Below, piece after piece: positions 1 to 7,551 of a stretch of DNA of 64,000 bases. The notes beneath the pieces are model-generated. The model ran no database searches and was not told the origin of the DNA. It saw nothing but the letters and a program-made list of their open reading frames with translations. Position 1 is the first letter of the stretch, and every line of letters begins with the position of its first letter. The position numbers and the translations under genes are program-made. The DNA is taken from NCBI RefSeq assembly GCF_003053725.1, contig NZ_QAYC01000016.1:1-64000 (forward strand), written 5' to 3'. Source of the stretch: Rhodovulum kholense (GTDB taxonomy: Bacteria; Pseudomonadota; Alphaproteobacteria; Rhodobacterales; Rhodobacteraceae).

Positions 1-197
1 TGCCGGCCCCGGCTGTCATCGAAGGCCGTCCTGATGGCGGCCATGTCCAGCCGATCCTGCCTGGCGCGATCCGATGCCAAGTCCGGATCACGCTCTACGG
101 ACTTGAAGGCGTAATACGTCGAAGGTGCGATCCCCAGACCCCGGCAGATCGGCCCGACGCCAAAGACGCCACGTTGGCCTTCGAGAAATGCGTTCAC
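1..197 (-). CDS. IS3-family transposase OrfB, N-terminal part only
   Basis: The minus-strand frame opening with GTG at 195-197 reads NAFLEGQRGVFGVGPIC and then GIAPSTYYAFK, the typical start of IS3-family OrfB ahead of its DDE integrase domain. The frame is open to the window edge, so only about 65 residues are visible and the catalytic triad is not. OrfB lies in the -1 frame relative to OrfA and overlaps its stop, as expected for synthesis of an OrfAB fusion by programmed frameshifting; no obvious A-rich slippery stretch is seen. Whether the full element is intact cannot be judged. Confidence 0.75.
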   Translation of the reverse strand, partial: MNAFLEGQRGVFGVGPICRGLGIAPSTYYAFKSVERDPDLASDRARQDRLDMAAIRTAFDDSRGR

Positions 198-526
198 TTG
201 CGAAACGGGCGGTCGATCTCCGCCGCCGCGAAATACGCGTTGGCCCTCTTCAGGATCTCATTGGCTTGGCGCAGCTGACGAACCTCCTGCTCCAGCTCCT
301 TGAGCCGATCCTTCTCGGCAGTCGTCAGGCCAACTCGCTGGCCGGCATCGCGCTCGGCCTGCTGACACCAGACACGAAGGCTGTCGGGCGAACAGCCAAG
401 CTTGGGCGCGATTGCACGGTATGCCGCGCTGTCACTGGCATAATCAGCGCGGTTCTCCCGAAACAGCGGAACGCCACGCTGGCGTAGCTCAGCCGGACAG
501 GCGGGGGTGAATCGTCTTGTCGTCAT
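194..526 (-). CDS. IS3-family transposase OrfA (helix-turn-helix)
   Basis: About 110 residues with the OrfA pattern: a helix-turn-helix covering AYRAIAPKLGCSPDSLRVW, followed by a leucine-zipper-like stretch (LKELEQEVRQLRQANEILK) and the usual ending AAAEIDRPFRK. OrfA binds the element ends and contributes to the OrfAB transposase. The ATG at 526 is preferred over the ATG at 535 because an AAAGGA stretch sits at a sensible distance before it. The stop overlaps the start of OrfB. The frame looks intact. Confidence 0.8.
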   Translation of the reverse strand: MTTRRFTPACPAELRQRGVPLFRENRADYASDSAAYRAIAPKLGCSPDSLRVWCQQAERDAGQRVGLTTAEKDRLKELEQEVRQLRQANEILKRANAYFAAAEIDRPFRK

Positions 527-551
527 AGGGCTCATCCTTTGAGTGCTTCAC

Positions 552-576
552 TCTCCAGTAAACCCGGGGCGGTTCA
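552..576. repeat. Terminal inverted repeat of the IS3-family element
   Basis: This is the presumed right terminus of the insertion sequence. Read from the outside inwards on the minus strand it starts TGAACCGCCCCGGG. The partner repeat is outside the window, so the exact boundary is inferred from similarity to known IS3-family ends and may be off by a few bases. Confidence 0.55.
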
Positions 577-761
577 GTTCTGCCCATCGTTCAATCTCCA
601 TTGCGGCGCCCAAATTACACCCGGCCGCAAGATAAATGGGCTCTGACGAGAATTGAATAATCATCCGAAAGGCCACCTTGCAAGCAGCCAAAACGTGAAA
701 TTTTCCCTTCTAGAATCGCCTAAGTTGTGTGATGTTGCTTTACTACCAAGGAGGAGTGCAT

Positions 762-821
762 GTGAAAGGTGCAAGAGGGGGCAGGGTCCCTTCGATTTTG
801 TCCAACCAACGCATAAAATAG
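762..821 (+). other. Possible 19-codon leader ORF with a strong ribosome site
   Basis: A consensus AAGGAGG at 748-754 is followed by ATG TGA at 760-765, a start directly followed by a stop. Shifted by two bases, a GTG at 762 opens a 19-codon frame (MKGARGGRVPSILSNQRIK) that stops at 819-821, eleven bases before the ATG of the secreted cysteine-rich protein. It may be a leader peptide coupled to that gene or an eroded start. The rest of 577-832 is comparatively AT-rich and shows no other gene. Confidence 0.25.
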
Positions 822-832
822 GGACAATTGCC

Positions 833-1261
833 ATGAAGATCTCGAAGGGTTTTATTGCCACCGCCTTTGCCGTCGTAACAGGTTTCGCGGGAACCACTGC
901 GATGGCCGACTCGTGCTTCTGGATGTCAACGGATTCCGGCAATCCCTGGGTTCCCGCTCCTCAGGGAGATGTCGACAAGGACAAGTGCTTCGCGCTGGAT
1001 AGCTGCGATGGTGGAAAAGGAGAATCCGGCGGCGGATGCTACAAGTGGGCCGCCAGCGCCGATGCCCCGCGCGAGCCCTGGTATTCCTGCTTCTGGCTCG
1101 ACAACCAGACCAATGAATGGGTTCCCGCCCCGCAGGGCATGGTCAGCGAGGGCCAATGCCAGGCTCTCGACAGCTGCCAGACCGGTGGCGGCGGCCAGTC
1201 GGGCGGCGGATGCTACAAGTGGACCGTCAGCGCAACCGACCCACAGAATCAGTGGGATTGA
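833..1261 (+). CDS. Small secreted protein with two cysteine-rich repeats, unknown function
   Basis: 142 residues. Residues 1-25 form a signal peptide ending AMA, so the protein is exported. The rest is two copies of one motif, about S27-W83 and S85-W141. Each starts CFW, contains WVPAPQG, then a cysteine, ALDSC, a glycine-rich linker and GGGCYKW. Each copy has four cysteines (28/52/58/69 and 86/109/115/127), enough for two disulfides. The start at 833 is chosen because it opens on the signal peptide; the frame is open further upstream but without secretion features. It precedes a GH18-type enzyme by about 135 bases on the same strand, so a carbohydrate-binding or adhesive role is possible. 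I do not recognise the family. Confidence 0.75.
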   Translation: MKISKGFIATAFAVVTGFAGTTAMADSCFWMSTDSGNPWVPAPQGDVDKDKCFALDSCDGGKGESGGGCYKWAASADAPREPWYSCFWLDNQTNEWVPAPQGMVSEGQCQALDSCQTGGGGQSGGGCYKWTVSATDPQNQWD

Positions 1262-1396
1262 GGAATTCTCGGATGGGGGCCGCCCCCGTCCGAGCTTTGA
1301 GATCCCGCGAAAGCTAAACGGGTCGTTGCCGTGGCAGTCGTCGCGATTCCCATTGAGGCGCCGATCGGGATGCAACAAGCGGAAGGGGCATATCTG

Positions 1397-2416
1397 ATGC
1401 GAATCCTGCGCATCGTCGTTCTTGCTGCCATCACCCTGCCGATTGGGTCGCTTGCCTCCGCTGACCGGGTGAACCTCACCTATGTCGAAGACGCTCCCGT
1501 TCCCATCGGCAGCCTGACACAATCCGATTTCGACGATATGACGGCCTCGGATTTCTCCCACTTCGTCTTCGCCTTCATAAACTTTTGCACCCCGAAATCG
1601 GGCGGCGGCTTCACCTGCCCCGGGACCGACCCGGTGGTGGTCTGGAACATTGCCGCAACCGAAGATCCTGACGGCACGGCGAAGGCGATGATGCAAGGTC
1701 TGAGCGAGGCCGGGAAGTCGATCTACATCTCGATTGGCGGTGCGGAGAATGACGAGACCTGGTCATATTTTGCCGGTGCGACGCATGCCGAGCAAGCCGC
1801 CGCAATGAGCGCCCTTTCCACCTTCATGACCGACTATTTCGTCTCTGGTATCGACCTCGACTTCGAGACCGCGAGCCATGAAGGCTATCGCAATTTTGCC
1901 TCATCCATTTCAGAGAATCTGTCGCCCGTTCCGCCTGTCTCGATTGCCCCCTTCAATTGCCCCGGCAGTCCCTACAGCCAGTTGGTCTGGCAGTATTGCA
2001 ATCTGGTGGGATCGAGCCAGATCACGCCGACCCTGATCAACCGTCAGTATTATGCGGGCGGTGCACAGTGCCAAGGCTGGACTGGACCGTCATCGCAGAT
2101 GCCGAGTCAGGTCGCCGATGCCATTGGCCGCGATCTGGGCACGTTCGCTTGCAAAGACGCGGAGGCCATCACGGTCGCCGAAGCCCAGTTGAACCCTGGA
2201 ATTGCCACGCTCGGTACGGTTGGCGGGAATCCCAGCCAAGCCAATTGCGAGGCGTCGAACACAGGTAATACGATGTATTCGGGGTGCGCCGACATCGTAT
2301 CGACTTATGTCGCAGCCTTTGAGGACATAGCGGGCGCCGCATTCTGGCAGTGGACGTCACTGAAAGACCAGACCTCCTATGCCCAGGAGATCAACACGGC
2401 CCTGGCGCCAGATTAG
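1397..2416 (+). CDS. Secreted GH18-type glycoside hydrolase (chitinase-like)
   Basis: 339 residues with a signal peptide ending near SLASA (residues 18-22). Two GH18 barrel hallmarks are visible: SIGG at 112-115 (beta-3) and GIDLDFE at 151-157 (beta-4), where E157 is the expected catalytic acid and D155 its helper. In family GH18 these residues cleave chitin-type beta-1,4-GlcNAc links by substrate-assisted catalysis; loss of the first D of the usual DGxDxDxE (serine here, position 150) is tolerated in some members. The C-terminal AAFWQW (336-341 region of the barrel, near position 310) fits the beta-8 tryptophan. Cysteines suggest an extracellular location. The stop codon directly abuts a broken IS481 element, so some C-terminal sequence could have been lost. 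Confidence 0.75.
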   Translation: MRILRIVVLAAITLPIGSLASADRVNLTYVEDAPVPIGSLTQSDFDDMTASDFSHFVFAFINFCTPKSGGGFTCPGTDPVVVWNIAATEDPDGTAKAMMQGLSEAGKSIYISIGGAENDETWSYFAGATHAEQAAAMSALSTFMTDYFVSGIDLDFETASHEGYRNFASSISENLSPVPPVSIAPFNCPGSPYSQLVWQYCNLVGSSQITPTLINRQYYAGGAQCQGWTGPSSQMPSQVADAIGRDLGTFACKDAEAITVAEAQLNPGIATLGTVGGNPSQANCEASNTGNTMYSGCADIVSTYVAAFEDIAGAAFWQWTSLKDQTSYAQEINTALAPD

Positions 2417-3045
2417 GTGTTACATCCCGCGAGATTGTAGATGCGCTCCCCGAACAGCTCGAGTCTGTGACATTGCCAGTCCCTGAGGGTTGCGACGGGG
2501 GGTTGCCCCTTCAGGGCTGATTGCGGGAGCTGGGTGTTGCAGAGGTGGACGTAGCGCAGGAGGGTCTGCTCGAGGTCGTCGCCACTCTGGAAGAGATGGC
2601 TCTGCGGGACATCCTCGTTCCTGCCGTTGAACCGCTCGACTATGCCGTTCGTCTGCGGCCGCATCGGCGGTGCGAGACGATGCTCGATGCCGAGGTCCGC
2701 GCAGAGGAGGTCAACTCGTGTTATCCGGCTGCAGCGCGTTTGCGCAGGCCGAAGAGGTGGTCGGTGAAGGCCTTGCCGTTATCGGTCAGCACGCGGGCGA
2801 TCTTCATCGGGGCCGCGCGCTCCAGATCGCGAAGGAAACGGCGGGCGCTTGCCGCGGCCTGTGCGGGATAGACGCGCGACGGCGACCCGCCGCGTCGCTC
2901 GCTCAACGGCAACGAAGAGATCGCGGCGGCGGTCCTCGTCGGCCATCTGGGGCAGATACGTGATGTCGATGTGCAGGTAGCCGGGCTCGTAGGCCATGAA
3001 GCTGCCATGCGCGGGCCCGGAGTCCTTCGGCTTCAGCGCCCGAGA
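2413..3045 (-). pseudogene. IS481-family transposase, truncated and frameshifted
   Basis: Minus-strand fragments in three frames together give an IS481-type integrase core: GYLHIDITYLPQMADE (about 2940-2985), then ARRFLRDLERAAP and VLTDNGKAFTDHLFGLRKRA in a second frame, then PQTNGIVERFNGR through LPQSALKG and a C-terminal AGCNT in a third. The parts correspond to successive DDE-domain segments (D, D, and E of NGIVERFNG). At least two frameshifts and the missing N-terminus make it inactive. Its 3' end sits on the stop codon of the GH18 gene and its 5' break joins an integrase stub. Confidence 0.8.
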
Positions 3046-3352
3046 CCGGTATGTACCTGAAACCCTTATGCTTTGCGAGGTCTCGTGCCGCATCGAACCG
3101 CGCTTCCGCGTCGGAGGTATCCCTTGCCAGCCTGGCCTCCCAGGCGCCAATCTGCATGTCCCAGATGCGGCTGGCCTTTTGTTTCGCTTCGGCGAGGCTG
3201 TCCGTGCCGAGGGATATGGAGATCTCCCGGCGGCCCTCGACGTCGCCGTTGCGGAACCTCTTGGCGACCTCCTCCCGAAGGTAGTCGGTTTTGCTCTTGC
3301 CGCGCTGGACGATTGCCGTACCGGGTCTGCCTTGATCTGCGCCTGCAGGCAT
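3046..3352 (-). pseudogene. Tyrosine-type integrase, N-terminal stub
   Basis: The minus-strand frame reads SKTDYLREEVAKRFRNGD, then EISISLGTDSLAEAKQKA, then EARFDAARDLAKHKGFRYIP, the pattern of the N-terminal arm and core-binding region of tyrosine integrases common in Rhodobacterales. Sequence identity to the family stops near 3045, where IS481-type sequence takes over, and the catalytic domain (R-H-R-Y) is absent. The start is taken as the ATG at 3352 but is uncertain. Its position about 150 bases from the 3' end of a tRNA gene is the classic place for an integrase, so this was probably the enzyme that inserted the segment 1-3508. Confidence 0.65.
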
Positions 3353-3508
3353 TTCCTTGCAGATCGGATCATGGTGGGCGAGCTCGAAACACGGGCAAAA
3401 ACACGGGCAGAAAATGGGAAAGTCCGCGCCGCCTCGTGCATGGCGTCGGCCCAATCCTTTAATTTCAAGGGGTCGGACCTAATGTGGCGAGTTGATTTTC
3501 GGATTTAA

Positions 3509-3582
3509 TGGAGCGGGTGAAGGGAATCGAACCCTCGTCTGGAGCTTGGGAAGCTCTCGCTCTGCCATTGAGCTACACCCGC
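3509..3582 (-). tRNA. tRNA-Gly (anticodon CCC)
   Basis: The minus strand folds as a complete cloverleaf: acceptor GCGGGTG paired with CACCCGC, D stem GCTC/GAGC, anticodon loop TTCCCAA giving CCC (reads GGG), T loop TTCGATT, discriminator T and an encoded CCA. The 3' end faces the integrase stub and mobile-element debris, which makes this tRNA the likely attachment site. Confidence 0.93.
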
Positions 3583-3592
3583 GACGCCCGCG

Positions 3593-3621
3593 TTGTTACC
3601 GTTTCGGAGCCGCGGCTTCAA
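3593..3621 (-). promoter_or_regulatory. Promoter of tRNA-Gly
   Basis: On the minus strand TTGAAG (3616-3621) and TAACAA (3593-3598) are separated by exactly 17 bases, and the -10 lies 10 bases before the first tRNA base. This is a good sigma-70-type match for a stable RNA gene. Confidence 0.6.
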
Positions 3622-3901
3622 GCTCAAACCTCTTTCCGAAGCGCCGTGCGGTCGCCAAAAACGGGCAGAGCGCCCGGGCGGTGCGGTGGGACCAAAGCCG
3701 GACCCGGGCCGCTTGGCCGAAATCTGCCGAGCGCCGCGCGCCACCCCGTTGACGGAGGGCAGGTCGCGCCCCTAGATCCGCCAGAGGCGGACCGCGCGCC
3801 GGGGCGAACTTCCGGACAGCGCGGACCCGCGGAACACCCCGCCCGAGACCGGACGCCGCCGCAAGGCACCGGGGGTACGGCCCTTTTTGGATTTGTGGAC
3901 G
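3622..3901. other. Gene-free spacer between tRNA-Gly promoter and methyltransferase
   Basis: With the tRNA promoter this makes a 319-base stretch without a gene. The long frames that cross it continue antisense or out of frame into neighbours and do not resemble proteins. I see no clear repeat, RNA gene or terminator. It must hold the promoter of the methyltransferase gene; I could not pick out convincing -35/-10 boxes. Confidence 0.5.
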
Positions 3902-4852
3902 ATGGCTGCGAGAGGATTCTCCTCTGGCGACCTGATCGTGGACCGACGGTTCGACTTCGCCGAGGGGCTGGCCCTTGGCGGCGATCTTACGGCAGCGATC
4001 GAGGTGCTGGGCGATGCACTGGACCAGGTGCCGGGATGGGCGGCGGGCTGGTACAGGCTGGGCGAGTGGCATGCCGCTGCGGGCGATCCCGACCGGGCGG
4101 CCGCGGCCTGGGACCGGGCACTGGCGGCCGATCCGCAGGATCTTCTGGGGGCAGGACTCAAGCGCGATCTGATGCGGGCCGCGCCGGTCGCCGAGGCGAT
4201 GCCCGCGGCCTTTGTCGAAGCGCTGTTCGACGACTATGCGCCGCGGTTCGATCTGTCGCTGGTCGAGCGGCTGGACTATCGCGCGCCCGAGTTGCTGCGG
4301 CAGGCGCTGGCCGGGCGGCGCTTTGGCCGGGCGATGGATCTGGGCTGCGGCACCGGGCTGGCGGGCGAGGCGTTCCGCGACCGCTGCGACCGGCTCGAGG
4401 GGGTCGACCTCTCGGCGGGGATGCTGGCCCAGGCCGAAGCCAAGGGGATCTACGACCGGCTGGAAAAGCATGACCTCGCCGCGCTCGAGATCGGGGCCGC
4501 GCGCTATGACCTGATCCTCGCCGCCGATGTCTTCGTCTATCTCGGCGCGCTCGAACGCATCCTGGGCTGGTGCGCGGGATCGCTGGCGCCGGGCGGCGTG
4601 CTGGCCTTCACCGTCGAGGCGGCGGCCGCCGGCGAGGCCCCGCTGACGCTGCGCGAAAGCCGCCGCTTTGCCCATGCGCCCGCCTATTTGCACGCGGTTC
4701 TGGCGGCGGCCGGGTTCCGGTCGGTGCGACTGGGGCGGGCGGTGCTGCGGACCGATCGCGGGGCCGGGATCGAGGGCTTCGTCGTCACCGCCAGCGATCT
4801 GGCGCAGGCCGCCGACCGTCAGGGCGACGGCGAGGGCATGGCGCTGGCCTGA
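3902..4852 (+). CDS. TPR-containing SAM-dependent methyltransferase
   Basis: 316 residues. The first 90 residues look like tetratricopeptide repeats (GWAAGWYRLGEWHAAAGDPD and the following helix). The methyltransferase domain follows, with motif I DLGCGTG at 146-152, the acidic GVDLSAGML motif II, and YDLILAADVFVYLG as motif IV. This is the layout of proteins that methylate a small molecule or protein after TPR-mediated docking; the substrate is unknown. ATG 3902 is preferred to the TTG five codons upstream. Two hairpins follow the stop. No neighbour on the same strand within 149 bases. Confidence 0.8.
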   Translation: MAARGFSSGDLIVDRRFDFAEGLALGGDLTAAIEVLGDALDQVPGWAAGWYRLGEWHAAAGDPDRAAAAWDRALAADPQDLLGAGLKRDLMRAAPVAEAMPAAFVEALFDDYAPRFDLSLVERLDYRAPELLRQALAGRRFGRAMDLGCGTGLAGEAFRDRCDRLEGVDLSAGMLAQAEAKGIYDRLEKHDLAALEIGAARYDLILAADVFVYLGALERILGWCAGSLAPGGVLAFTVEAAAAGEAPLTLRESRRFAHAPAYLHAVLAAAGFRSVRLGRAVLRTDRGAGIEGFVVTASDLAQAADRQGDGEGMALA

Positions 4853-4879
4853 GGCCGCGCCTCAAACCCCACCTGAAAC

Positions 4880-4914
4880 CGCGGCAGATACCGCGACTGT
4901 GCGTCAACGCGCAG
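4880..4914 (+). other. Two adjacent small hairpins after the methyltransferase
   Basis: CGCGG (4880-4884) pairs with CCGCG (4891-4895), and CTGTGCG (4897-4903) pairs with CGCGCAG (4908-4914) around a TCAA loop. No T-run follows. They could end the upstream transcript or be part of the leader of the reductase gene, whose ATG is 88 bases away. Confidence 0.35.
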
Positions 4915-5001
4915 AGGGGTGTTCCCGCCGCGGCCTCTTGCCCGGTGCCGGGGGATGCCTAGGTCCGACTGGCACCTTTCGCATGTCAAAGGACGTTTCC
5001 C

Positions 5002-6105
5002 ATGACCGAGCCCAAGCTCTTCACCCCCGTTGCCGCGGGCGACATCGCGCTGGCAAACCGCGTCGTGATGGCGCCACTGACCCGCAACCGCGCCGAACAC
5101 GACACGCTGGCCCCGACCGATCTGCATGTCACTTATTACACCCAGCGTGCGGGCGCCGGGCTGATCGTCACCGAAGGCGCGCAGATCTCGCCCGAAGGGC
5201 AGGGCTATCTCGACACGCCCGGCATCTATTCCGACCTTCAGGTCGAGCGCTGGCGCAAGGTGACCGATGCGGTCCATGCGGTTGGCGGGCGCATCGTGAT
5301 CCAGCTCTGGCATGTCGGGCGAGTGTCGCATGTGTCGCTGCTTCCGGGCGCTCAGGCCCCGGTCGCGCCCTCGGCCATCGCGGCCGAGGAGGTCAAGACC
5401 TTTACCGCCGAGGGCTTTGCTCCGGTTTCGGCCCCGCGCGCGCTGGAGACGGCCGAGATTGCCCGCGTCCTTGGCGACTATCGCAAGGCCGCGGCCAATG
5501 CGATGGCGGCGGGGTTCGACGGGGTCGAGATCCATGGCGCCAACGGCTATCTGATCGACCAGTTCCTGCGCGACGGCACCAACCATCGGACCGATGCCTA
5601 TGGCGGCTCGATCGAAAACCGCTGCCGGTTCCTGTTCGAGGTGGTCGAGACTGTCGCGGGCGAGATCGGCGCGGGCCGCACAGGGTTGCGGCTCAGCCCC
5701 TTCTCGAACGCGAACGGCATTGCCGACAGCGACCCGTTCGCGGTGTTCTCGCAGGCGATTTCCGGGTTGAACCGCTTTGGCCTTGCCTTCCTGCACATGG
5801 TCGAGGGTCAGACCGGGGGGCCGCGCGACTGGCCCGAGGGGCGCGGCATTCCGGAATTGCGGGCGCTGTTCGAGGGGCCCTATATCGCCAATAACGGCTA
5901 TGACCGGGCCTCGGCGCTGGCGGCGGTCGAAAGCGGGGCGGCCGACATGGTGGCGTTCGGGCGGCCCTTCATCTCGAACCCCGATCTGGTCGAGCGTTTG
6001 CGGCGCGATGCCGTTCTGGCAGAGCCCGACCGGAGCACGATGTATGGCGGCGGCGCCCATGGCCTGACCGACTATCCCACGCTCGACCAGGCCGAAACCG
6101 CCTGA
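5002..6105 (+). CDS. nemA: Old-yellow-enzyme family alkene / N-ethylmaleimide reductase
   Basis: 367 residues, the normal length for the NemA branch of old yellow enzymes. It is a cytoplasmic FMN enzyme that uses NAD(P)H to reduce activated C=C bonds and nitro compounds. The active-site segment HGANGYLIDQFL gives H178 and N181 for substrate binding and Y183 as proton donor; APLTRNR near residue 24-30 and the C-terminal FGRPFISNPDL loop hold the flavin. A clear ribosome site is weak, but ATG 5002 fits family starts. It stands alone, ending in a strong hairpin. No TetR-type NemR regulator is next to it, unlike in enterobacteria. Confidence 0.92.
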   Translation: MTEPKLFTPVAAGDIALANRVVMAPLTRNRAEHDTLAPTDLHVTYYTQRAGAGLIVTEGAQISPEGQGYLDTPGIYSDLQVERWRKVTDAVHAVGGRIVIQLWHVGRVSHVSLLPGAQAPVAPSAIAAEEVKTFTAEGFAPVSAPRALETAEIARVLGDYRKAAANAMAAGFDGVEIHGANGYLIDQFLRDGTNHRTDAYGGSIENRCRFLFEVVETVAGEIGAGRTGLRLSPFSNANGIADSDPFAVFSQAISGLNRFGLAFLHMVEGQTGGPRDWPEGRGIPELRALFEGPYIANNGYDRASALAAVESGAADMVAFGRPFISNPDLVERLRRDAVLAEPDRSTMYGGGAHGLTDYPTLDQAETA

Positions 6106-6125
6106 GGGGGCCCGGTCGGGCCTGC

Positions 6126-6151
6126 CGGGGCGCCCCGCAAGAGGCGCCCCG
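6126..6151. terminator. Hairpin between convergent nemA and glpQ
   Basis: CGGGGCGCC (6126-6134) pairs perfectly with GGCGCCCCG (6143-6151) around an 8-base loop. Placed between two convergent genes, it probably ends both transcripts, although no long T-run follows. Confidence 0.65.
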
Positions 6152-6172
6152 CGTCGGTTCGGAAAGGGCCGC

Positions 6173-7234
6173 TCAGGCCGCGGCGCGGCGGCGGCGCAGC
6201 ATCGCGAGCCCGCCCAGGCCCGCCAGCATCAGCGGCAGGGTCGCCGGCACCGGCACTTCCGAGGCCTCGTAGCGGTCCAGCACCTCGACGCCCCGCAGGC
6301 TGTAATCGGTGAAGAACCCGTCCATCCCGGCCTCGATCCAGGGCAGGAACATGTCCCAGGCGGCCTCGTCCGAGGTCGGACGGAACGTCCAGCCGTGGAC
6401 GGTCAGGCCCAGCGCATGCGCGGCGGCGATGAAGGCGGCATCGAGATCGTAGCCGAGATACAGCCCCAGCCCGTCGGCGAACCCGGCGAGATCCTCGAGC
6501 GCGGTGACCCCGCCGGTGGTGGCGTCATAGACCCCGAAGCCGTCGCCCAGATCGATCGCATAGCCCAGCGCGGCGATGGCGTTGTCCATGCCCATCTCGA
6601 CCTGCAGGTCGGCCAGCTGACGGGCGCCCTCATGGCTGAAGGTCTGGATGAAGGTGTTCTGCACCGAGCCGTCGAAGCCGTTGGCCTTCATCTCTTGCAG
6701 GATCTTTTCGTTCATCGCGAGGCTGTTGGGGGTCTTGGCCTCGGGATAGATCCCGATCTGCTTGCCGGTCGTGGCGTTGTAGGCGCTGACCAGGTCCATG
6801 ACCTCCTGGAAGGTCGGCACCTTGTAGGGGTCGGCCATCGAGGGGGTGAAGCCGTCATAGCTGGTCGAGGCGGTGGCGCCGGTGGGCTCGACGGTCAGCG
6901 ACTTGATCTCGGCCAGGGTGAAGTCCGACACCCGGTAGCCGCCGTTGCGGGGCGCGAACAGCGCCTCGATGTTGGTGGTCCGGTTCAGGGTCGAGTCGTG
7001 CATCGCGACCAGCTCGCCATCGGCGGTCGTCTGCAGGTCGGGCTCGATCACGTCGGCGCCCATCTGCAGCGCCAGTTCGTAGCCGCCCAGCGTGTGTTCG
7101 GGCAGATAGCCGCTGGCGCCGCGGTGGGCGATGATCAGCGGGGCCTCGCCGTCGAGCGTGTTGTAAAGGGTCGCGGCGTGGGCGGGCGCCATCGAGATCA
7201 GGCCCAGGGCAAGCGCCCCAAGAGTGCGTTTCAT
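6173..7234 (-). CDS. glpQ: Exported glycerophosphodiester phosphodiesterase with VPLPA-CTERM-type tail
   Basis: 353 residues. A signal peptide ends APAHA (16-20). The GDPD fold follows, with H37-R38 of AHRGASG, E64 and D66 of IEPDLQ, and H79 of MHDSTL as the metal and catalytic residues that hydrolyse glycerophosphodiesters to glycerol 3-phosphate and an alcohol. The C-terminus is unusual: VPVPATLPLMLAGLGGLAML followed by RRRR, i.e. a short motif, a membrane helix and a basic end, as in VPLPA/PEP-CTERM sorting signals processed by exosortase-like enzymes. ATG 7234 is chosen since the signal peptide starts there; the longer frame to 7285 is not supported. Likely role is phosphate or glycerol scavenging at the surface. 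Confidence 0.9.
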   Translation of the reverse strand: MKRTLGALALGLISMAPAHAATLYNTLDGEAPLIIAHRGASGYLPEHTLGGYELALQMGADVIEPDLQTTADGELVAMHDSTLNRTTNIEALFAPRNGGYRVSDFTLAEIKSLTVEPTGATASTSYDGFTPSMADPYKVPTFQEVMDLVSAYNATTGKQIGIYPEAKTPNSLAMNEKILQEMKANGFDGSVQNTFIQTFSHEGARQLADLQVEMGMDNAIAALGYAIDLGDGFGVYDATTGGVTALEDLAGFADGLGLYLGYDLDAAFIAAAHALGLTVHGWTFRPTSDEAAWDMFLPWIEAGMDGFFTDYSLRGVEVLDRYEASEVPVPATLPLMLAGLGGLAMLRRRRAAA

Positions 7235-7529
7235 GAGAAGAATCCTGTCAGTCCCGTGGTGGAATTGTGGCCGAAAAAAGGCCACGCGACGGTCGATAGG
7301 CAGGACGTGAGACGGTTCGATGACGTCTTCGCGACAGGCGCGTGAATGCCGGTGGCAAAGCCCGCCAGACGTCTGGAAAAGCCGGTGCGGCCTGTCGGCT
7401 GCCGGGCGGCGGTGACAAAGGAAGAGGCAAGCTCCGGATTTTCCAAGTGAATCGCAGTCGCAACCTGGCAGCGATCAGGCCGATGGCCGCTCTTGTGATG
7501 GCTGCGATCGGAACAATCCGGCGGTTGGG

Positions 7530-7550
7530 GCGCCCCCGTTCAGGGGGCGC
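7530..7550 (-). terminator. Hairpin after arsR; rest of 7235-7551 holds no gene
   Basis: GCGCCCCC (7530-7537) pairs perfectly with GGGGGCGC (7543-7550) around a five-base loop, directly after the arsR stop, so it should end that transcript. The surrounding 317-base gap 7235-7551 has only weak antisense frames and presumably carries the glpQ promoter; I see nothing else in it. Confidence 0.55.
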
Positions 7551-7551
7551 G

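Larger units (their letters stand above)
1..576 (-). mobile_element. IS3-family insertion sequence, cut by the left window edge
   Basis: Two overlapping reading frames on the minus strand have the OrfA/OrfB layout of IS3-family elements. The outer end is at about 576: read on the minus strand it begins TGAACCGCCCCGGGTTTACT, which resembles known IS3-family terminal repeats (TGAACCG... starts). The other end lies left of the window, so element length and target duplication cannot be determined. It is the outermost piece of an accessory segment that extends to the tRNA-Gly gene at 3509-3582. Confidence 0.8.
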
